Assembly: GCA_040905245.1 (NCBI GenBank)
Contig: JBBDRX010000013.1
Span: forward strand, 1 to 11,484
Source: JBBDRX01 sp040905245
GTDB taxonomy: Bacteria > Bacteroidota > Rhodothermia > Balneolales > Balneolaceae
DNA: 11,484 nt
Reading direction: 5' to 3'
The notes beneath the pieces are model-generated. The model was not told the origin of the DNA. It did no database searches and saw nothing but the letters and a program-made list of their open reading frames with translations. This document shows, piece by piece, positions 7,550-11,484 of the stretch. Both the position numbers and the translations under genes were made by a program. Each line of letters opens with the position of its first letter. Position 1 is the first letter of the stretch.

Positions 7550-8221
7550 CTATACAGCAATCCCTTCCATGGAGAGGGCCTCCCGGAACCGCTCCATGCC
7601 GAGCCCCTCGCGGAGAACCTCCGGAGCCTCTCCCGTCAGGTCGATCACCGAAGACTCTTTCTGGGACAACGGCTGCTGGTTGTCAATAATCAGATCCACA
7701 CGGTTCTGAAACCGGCTCAGAAACATCTCGCGCCCCTCATCGGTCACGCCGTCAAACTCCACCCCTTCCAGCTTGGCAGTAATTGCCAGAAGCGGCCGCT
7801 TCAGCTCCTCGATCATGCGCAGGCAGATCGGGTAGTCCGGCACACGAATCCCGACGGTTTTCTTCTTCGGGTGAACCAGCAGTTTCGGCACCTCTCTTGT
7901 GGCGGGGAGAATAAAGGTAAACGGGCTGGGAATCAGCCGCCGCATGAGCTTGAAATTGGCGTCCTCCAGCCGCGCAAATTTCGACACGTGCTGCAGGCCG
8001 TGGCACATCACCGAGAGGTGGTCATCCATGTTGAACCCGCGAATCTGCCTGATCCGGTCGATCCCCTTCTTGTTCTGATAGTCACAGCCCAGGGCGTACT
8101 GGCTGTCGGTCGGAAAGAGCAGCAGCGCTCCCTCGCGCAGCCGGTCAGCGATTGTAAAAATCCGTTTTTGATGGGGAATATCAGGGTGCAGTTTTACTCG
8201 TTCGGCCATGGATAACCTCAT
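7550..8221 (-). CDS. yciO: YciO-type protein of the YrdC/Sua5 family
   Basis: The 223 residues belong to the YrdC-like fold shared by Sua5/TsaC, which make threonylcarbamoyl-AMP for tRNA t6A. They align throughout with E. coli YciO as I remember it: FPTDSQYALGC (36-46), RIRQIRG (56-62), LSVMCHGL, PSPFTFILPATREVPKLL, KKTVGIRVPDYPI (120-132), RVDLIID and SSVIDLTGEAPEVLREGLG (190-208). The signature residues of true Sua5/TsaC are changed: the KxR pair reads RIRG, and the SxN motif after PLL reads AITAKL. YciO proteins are reported to have little t6A-precursor activity, so the cellular role is uncertain. The first ATG (8219-8221) is used here; an in-frame ATG at 8207-8209 (MAERVKLHP) is an equally good start. 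Neither has a clear Shine-Dalgarno. Confidence 0.85.
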   Translation of the reverse strand: MRLSMAERVKLHPDIPHQKRIFTIADRLREGALLLFPTDSQYALGCDYQNKKGIDRIRQIRGFNMDDHLSVMCHGLQHVSKFARLEDANFKLMRRLIPSPFTFILPATREVPKLLVHPKKKTVGIRVPDYPICLRMIEELKRPLLAITAKLEGVEFDGVTDEGREMFLSRFQNRVDLIIDNQQPLSQKESSVIDLTGEAPEVLREGLGMERFREALSMEGIAV

Positions 8222-8236
8222 TTTTGGAGTTGTTTC

Positions 8237-8246
8237 GGAACGTTCC
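8237..8246. repeat. Perfect 10-bp palindrome GGAACGTTCC
   Basis: This perfect palindrome lies just downstream of the predicted start of the yciO transcript and before its ATG. A bound repressor here would block that promoter, so it is a candidate operator. Its ends do not extend further, and the protein that might bind is unknown. Confidence 0.35.
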
Positions 8247-8260
8247 TCTGTCTCTATTCA

Positions 8261-8289
8261 TTGATACCATTAGATCCGGTCATTGTCAA
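8261..8289 (-). promoter_or_regulatory. Sigma-70-type promoter for the yciO-like gene
   Basis: On the minus strand there is a perfect TTGACA -35 box (complement of 8284-8289), a 17-base spacer and TATCAA as -10 (complement of 8261-8266). The spacer ends in TGG, giving an extended -10 TG motif. Transcription would begin about 30 to 35 bases before the ATG at 8221. Confidence 0.6.
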
Positions 8290-8300
8290 CGGCCGGCCGT
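8289..8300. repeat. Perfect 12-bp palindrome ACGGCCGGCCGT
   Basis: This palindrome abuts the upstream edge of the yciO -35 box (overlapping by one base) and lies about 30 bases before the rightward -10 box. It sits between the two divergent promoters, where one regulator could affect both. It is all G/C apart from its ends, so a chance origin in a GC-rich genome is less unlikely than length alone suggests. Confidence 0.35.
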
Positions 8301-8330
8301 ACTTTTTTGCTGCGAACAAGCAGAAATACC

Positions 8331-8339
8331 TGCTATATT
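8331..8339 (+). promoter_or_regulatory. Extended -10 promoter for the hydrolase and NAD salvage genes
   Basis: TGCTATATT (8331-8339) is a TGn-TATATT extended -10 element with 5 of 6 consensus bases. No good -35 sits at 17 bases, which is tolerated with an extended -10. It would give a leader of about 48 bases before the ATG at 8394. Confidence 0.4.
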
Positions 8340-8393
8340 CAACAGACAGCAGGAAAAACCGGAATTTTTCACCTCAACCCTTCGGAGCACTCT

Positions 8394-9098
8394 ATGGATA
8401 CGAACGTCACCGCACGATGGCTTGGACACTCTGCCTTCAACCTTGTAAGCCCCGGCGGCAAACAGATCTGGATCGACCCGTTTCTGAGCCAGAACCCCAC
8501 CACCCCGTCCGGTTACAAGAAACCGAAAGAGGCTGACTACATTCTGCTCACCCACGGGCATGAAGATCATGTCGGGGATACCCTCGACATCGCGGAGCGA
8601 ACCGGGTGCACCGTTCTGGCGCAGGTAGAGCTCTCCGGGCTGCTCAAAAAACATGGATTGAAGGAGGATCAGGCCGTAGAGTTCAACAAAGGGGGTACCG
8701 TAATCTTTGACGACTTTCAGGTGACCCTCGTCTCGGCCAACCACAGCTCCTCATTTGGCGGCGAGTATGCCGGAGAGGCAGGCGGGCTGGTGATCCAGTT
8801 TGACGACGACATCACCTTCTACCACCTGGGGGACACCAACATCTTTGCCGACCTGGAGCTCTACAGTGAACTCTATGAACCGGATGTGATCGCTGTTCCG
8901 ATGGGGGATTACTACACGATGGGGCCCTACGAAGCGGCGATGGCGTGCGACATGATCCGCGCGGAGATCGCTGTCCCGATCCACTATGGAACCTTTCCGG
9001 TGCTCACGGGAGACCCGGAGGATTTCAGGAAATTTACCGAAGGGTTCTGCGACACGAAGGTTTTGATTCCCGAAGCGGGTGAATCCTTTTTAGAGTAG
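8394..9098 (+). CDS. UPF0173-family metal-dependent hydrolase (metallo-beta-lactamase fold)
   Basis: The 234 residues from the ATG at 8394 match the usual length of the UPF0173 (YtkL-like) family. They begin with the typical WLGHSAFNL strand and IDPFL. The metal-binding motif THGHEDHVGD supplies H54, H56, D58 and H59. Further ligands are H117 (SANHSSS), D147 (YHLGDTNIF) and H197 (PIHYGTFPVL). The PMGDYYTMGP block is also characteristic. No signal peptide is seen, so it is probably cytoplasmic. The true substrate of the family is not established. An upstream TTG at 8283 is rejected because it overlaps the promoter and adds non-conserved residues. The gene diverges from yciO and lies 81 bases before pncB with no obvious terminator between, so it may lead the NAD salvage transcript. 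Confidence 0.9.
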   Translation: MDTNVTARWLGHSAFNLVSPGGKQIWIDPFLSQNPTTPSGYKKPKEADYILLTHGHEDHVGDTLDIAERTGCTVLAQVELSGLLKKHGLKEDQAVEFNKGGTVIFDDFQVTLVSANHSSSFGGEYAGEAGGLVIQFDDDITFYHLGDTNIFADLELYSELYEPDVIAVPMGDYYTMGPYEAAMACDMIRAEIAVPIHYGTFPVLTGDPEDFRKFTEGFCDTKVLIPEAGESFLE

Positions 9099-9169
9099 AA
9101 TCATGCAAACCAACCTCATGCCGGGCCAAGCCTCCATCTTTTCCCGTAGCGAACCATGGACTTAACGTC

Positions 9170-9174
9170 AGGAG
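9170..9174 (+). promoter_or_regulatory. Ribosome binding site that favours the pncB start at 9180
   Basis: AGGAG lies five bases before the ATG at 9180. The upstream in-frame ATG at 9156 has no such sequence before it, which favours the later start. Confidence 0.6.
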
Positions 9175-9179
9175 CCCAC

Positions 9180-10583
9180 ATGTATATTGACCACCCCGCC
9201 CTCTATACCGACTACTATGAGCTGACGATGGCGCGGGGCTATTTCCACTCCGGCACCAGCGAGACCGAAGCCTCCTTCGACTACTTTTTCCGGGAGACTC
9301 CGTTCGGCGGCGGATATGTGATCTTCTGCGGGCTGAATGACCTGCTGGAGACGCTGGAAACGTTCCGGTTTACCCCGGAAAACCTCGCCTATCTTCAAAA
9401 AGAGGGATTTGACAGGGACTTTCTCAACTATCTCGAAAACGTCCGCTTCCGGGGCACCCTCTCTGCCGCCCGGGAGGGTGAGGTGGTCTTTCCGGGCGAA
9501 CCGGTTGTGCGGGTGGACGGCACGCTGCTGGAGTGCCAGCTTGTCGAAACGCTCCTGTTGAACATCCTCAATTTTCAGTCACTGATCGCAACCAAGGCCT
9601 CCCGCCTGCGGCAGGCGGCCGGTGAACGGACCGTGCTCGACTTCGGACTGCGGCGCTCCCAGGGGCTGGGGGGAATTCACGCCACCCGGGCTGCCAGCGT
9701 GGGTGGTATAGACGGGACCTCCAATGTCTACAGCGCCTGGAAGTATGGAATTCCGGCCGGGGGAACCATGGCCCACTCCTGGGTTCAATCCTTCGACGAT
9801 GAACTGACAGCGTTCCGCACCTATGCCGAACACTTTCCGGACAACTGCATCCTGCTGGTCGACACCTACGACACCCTCGGAAGCGGGCTGCCCAACGCCA
9901 TTACCGTGGCAAAGGAGCTGCGGGAAAAAGGCCATAAGATGAAAGGGATCCGGCTCGACAGCGGTGATCTTGCGTACTTTGCCAAACAATCCCGCAAGAT
10001 GCTCGATCAGGAGGGGCTGCAGGAGGTCAAAATCGCCGCCTCCAACCAACTGGATGAACATGTGATCGCCGTCCTGAGAAGCCAGGACGCCCCGATCGAT
10101 ATCTTCGGGGTCGGCACCCGGCTGGTGACCGGGCAGGACTCCCCCGCCCTGGACGGCGTCTACAAACTGAACATGGCCGGCGGCACCCCCCGCATGAAAT
10201 TCTCTGAAAACCGAAGCAAGGCGACCCTGCCCGGCCGGAAACGAGTCGTCCGCCACATTGATCCGGAGGGGACCTTTCTGGGGGATGCCATTCTCTGTGA
10301 AGGTGAAGCCCCGGGCGAGTCGATGAGGAGCCTGGAGGAGTCCCGCCAGCCAATCCGGCTCGGAAAAACAGACACCTCTCCCCTTCTGCACCGTGTGATG
10401 GAGGAAGGAACGATCACCGGAGAGCTCCCGGAGATCCCCGATTCCGCCGCCTATGCACGAGAGCGCCTGTCGAAACTCGGCGACGAGTATAAACGTTACC
10501 AGAATCCGGAGAGGTATCCGGTGGGAATCAGTGAATCGCTACAGTCATTGCAGGAAGAACAGATGAAACGGGAGGAACCATGA
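9180..10583 (+). CDS. pncB: Nicotinate phosphoribosyltransferase
   Basis: The enzyme joins nicotinate to phosphoribosyl pyrophosphate, with ATP hydrolysis, to make nicotinate mononucleotide in the deamidating NAD salvage (Preiss-Handler) pathway. From the ATG at 9180 it has 467 residues. Family motifs, in this numbering, are YTDYYELTMARGY (about 9-21), LDFGLRRSQG (153-162), GTSNVYSAWKYGIP (179-192), GTMAHSW with H199 as the likely phosphorylated His, VDTYDT (227-232), GIRLDSGDL (256-264), AASNQLDE (286-293) and GVGTRLVTG (310-318). The length and the C-terminal region match the bacterial and human long type rather than a phosphoribosyltransferase fragment. An ATG at 9156 would add 8 residues (MDLTSGAH) but lacks a ribosome binding site. 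The stop overlaps the pncA start as ATGA, so the two are translationally coupled. Confidence 0.95.
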   Translation: MYIDHPALYTDYYELTMARGYFHSGTSETEASFDYFFRETPFGGGYVIFCGLNDLLETLETFRFTPENLAYLQKEGFDRDFLNYLENVRFRGTLSAAREGEVVFPGEPVVRVDGTLLECQLVETLLLNILNFQSLIATKASRLRQAAGERTVLDFGLRRSQGLGGIHATRAASVGGIDGTSNVYSAWKYGIPAGGTMAHSWVQSFDDELTAFRTYAEHFPDNCILLVDTYDTLGSGLPNAITVAKELREKGHKMKGIRLDSGDLAYFAKQSRKMLDQEGLQEVKIAASNQLDEHVIAVLRSQDAPIDIFGVGTRLVTGQDSPALDGVYKLNMAGGTPRMKFSENRSKATLPGRKRVVRHIDPEGTFLGDAILCEGEAPGESMRSLEESRQPIRLGKTDTSPLLHRVMEEGTITGELPEIPDSAAYARERLSKLGDEYKRYQNPERYPVGISESLQSLQEEQMKREEP

Positions 10584-11197
10584 AGAGCGCACTGTTGATT
10601 GTCGATGTACAGAATGACTTCTGCCCCGGCGGAGCCCTGGAAGTGCCACAGGGGGATGCGGTGGTGCCGGTGATCAACCGGCTCTCCAAAACCTTTGACC
10701 ATGTGATCCAGTCCCAGGACTGGCATCCGGAGGGGCACCTCTCCTTCGCCTCCTCGCATACGGGCAAGGAGCCGTTCGAGACGGTGGACGCGCCCTACGG
10801 TGAACAGATCCTCTGGCCCGACCACTGCGTCCAAAACAGCAAGGGGGCGGCGTTTCATCCGGACCTGGAGACGGTGCGGACCCAGGCAATCATCCGAAAA
10901 GGGTTCCGAAAAGAGATCGACTCCTACTCCACCTTCTATGAAAACGACCAGGAGACCCCCACCGGCCTTGCCGGCTACCTGAGAGAGAGGGAGTTCACCG
11001 GCCTCTACATCTGCGGCCTGGCGACCGACTTCTGCGTGAAGTGGTCCGTTCTGGACGGCTGCAAGGAGGGCTTTAACGTATTTGTGGTGGAGAATGCCGT
11101 CCGCGGCATTGACCTGGAGGGGTCTGTGGAACAAGCGTGGCGTGAGATGGAGCAGGCCGGAGCCAAACGTATCCAATCCAGCGAGCTGATTCCGTGA
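10580..11197 (+). CDS. pncA: Nicotinamidase
   Basis: The enzyme hydrolyses nicotinamide to nicotinate and ammonia, providing the substrate for the pncB product encoded just upstream. The 205 residues show the isochorismatase-like fold with the catalytic triad D9 (LIVDVQNDF), K107 (IIRKGF) and C152 (GLATDFCV). The metal site is D47 and H49 (QDWHPEGH) with H82 (WPDHCVQN). The cis-peptide region before Cys152 and the DSYSTFYEN block (114-122) resemble E. coli PncA closely. A strong ribosome binding site, GGAGG at 10571-10575, lies four bases before the ATG, inside the pncB end. The stop overlaps the next gene's GTG start as GTGA. Confidence 0.96.
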   Translation: MKSALLIVDVQNDFCPGGALEVPQGDAVVPVINRLSKTFDHVIQSQDWHPEGHLSFASSHTGKEPFETVDAPYGEQILWPDHCVQNSKGAAFHPDLETVRTQAIIRKGFRKEIDSYSTFYENDQETPTGLAGYLREREFTGLYICGLATDFCVKWSVLDGCKEGFNVFVVENAVRGIDLEGSVEQAWREMEQAGAKRIQSSELIP

Positions 11198-11484
11198 GCA
11201 AGGCCAAGCGGTATGACCTGATAATCCTCGGGGCCGGCATTGCCGGGCTCTCTGTCGCTGCGGCGGCCCGGAAAGCGGGACTAAAAACCGTGGTGATCGA
11301 CCGGGCCAAACCCGGTTCCGGTGCCTCCGGAGCCTGGATGGGGCTATTGAACCCCGCCACCGGCCGACGGGCCAAAAAGGCGTGGCAGGCAGAAACGGCC
11401 CTGCAGGCAACCCTGGAGCTGTTTGAAGAGGTGCAAAACGATACCGGAGAGACCTTCTACTGGAACAACGGGGTGATCCGCCCT
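11194..11484 (+). CDS. DAO-family FAD-dependent oxidoreductase (N-terminal part, cut by window edge)
   Basis: Starting from the GTG at 11194, an open frame of 97 codons runs to the end of the window. It opens with a dinucleotide-binding fold for FAD: YDLIILGAGIAGLSVAAAA (GxGxxG at about residues 13-18), ending in VVIDR with an acidic residue before Arg. A GSGASGAWMGLLNPATGRR segment follows, typical of the DAO family that includes D-amino acid dehydrogenase, glycine oxidase ThiO and the MnmC oxidase domain. The substrate cannot be told from this fragment. The 4-base GTGA overlap with pncA shows translational coupling to the NAD salvage genes. A non-ATG start and truncation make the frame easy to miss. 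Confidence 0.85.
   Translation, partial: MSKAKRYDLIILGAGIAGLSVAAAARKAGLKTVVIDRAKPGSGASGAWMGLLNPATGRRAKKAWQAETALQATLELFEEVQNDTGETFYWNNGVIRP

Larger units (their letters stand above)
8222..8393. promoter_or_regulatory. Divergent control region between yciO and the UPF0173 hydrolase gene
   Basis: These 172 non-coding bases separate divergent genes. They hold two opposed promoter candidates and two perfect palindromes, listed separately. A small inverted repeat (AGCAG 8319-8323, CTGCT 8330-8334) also touches the rightward -10 box. The frame of the rightward gene is open back to a TTG at 8283, but this extension overlaps the promoters and does not look like protein. Confidence 0.6.

Noticed and set aside
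7490..8215. 241-codon plus-strand frame opposite the yciO-like gene
   Set aside because: The minus-strand product matches YciO along its length; the plus frame is its mirror, rich in His, Pro and Leu with no family features.
8283..8393. N-terminal extension of the UPF0173 hydrolase from a TTG
   Set aside because: It overlaps promoter elements and palindromes, and the family normally begins at the WLGHSAF strand only a few residues after the ATG at 8394.
113..11197. A designed link between LigA as an NAD consumer and the pncBA salvage genes
   Set aside because: They are about 7 kb apart with unrelated genes and a convergent pair between, so the shared cofactor is most likely coincidence.

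Overview
This is an ordinary chromosomal, housekeeping-type window from a moderately GC-rich bacterium. Genes are packed tightly, only one gene lies on the minus strand, and there are no RNA genes, CRISPR arrays or insertion sequences. The combination of a PgpH-type 7TM-HD membrane protein, a 669-residue LigA, a YciO-type protein, several starts with no Shine-Dalgarno sequence and an A-rich leader before one start suggests the Bacteroidota/Rhodothermota-Balneolota side of the tree. That placement is inferred from gene character and is only moderately secure.

Layout, left to right on the plus strand. The window opens with the last 30 codons of an unidentified gene (to 94), then NAD-dependent DNA ligase LigA (113-2122). 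A roughly 216-base non-coding gap with small inverted repeats and a possible promoter follows. Next comes a probable operon: a 7TM-HD (HDIG) phosphohydrolase resembling the c-di-AMP phosphodiesterase PgpH (best start 2339), the chromosome-dimer recombinase XerD 8 bases later (TTG start), and 47 bases later a secreted gamma-glutamyltransferase (5784-7487). A GC-rich hairpin at 7501-7530 separates this block from the convergent yciO-like gene (7550-8221, minus strand).

The 172-base region 8222-8393 is a divergent control region. It carries a convincing sigma-70-type promoter for yciO, an extended -10 promoter for the rightward genes, and two perfect palindromes of 10 and 12 bp. The rightward set is a UPF0173 metallo-beta-lactamase-fold hydrolase (best start 8394), nicotinate phosphoribosyltransferase PncB (best start 9180), nicotinamidase PncA (ATGA overlap with pncB) and the beginning of a DAO-family FAD oxidoreductase (GTG start overlapping the pncA stop, cut by the window edge).

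Functionally, pncA and pncB form the deamidating NAD salvage route: nicotinamide to nicotinate to nicotinate mononucleotide. LigA consumes NAD, but its presence about 7 kb away is probably coincidental. I see no clear novel system. The points most worth following are the divergent yciO/UPF0173 control region, the absence of the Sua5/TsaC signature residues in the YciO-like protein, and the tight linkage of an FAD oxidoreductase to NAD salvage.
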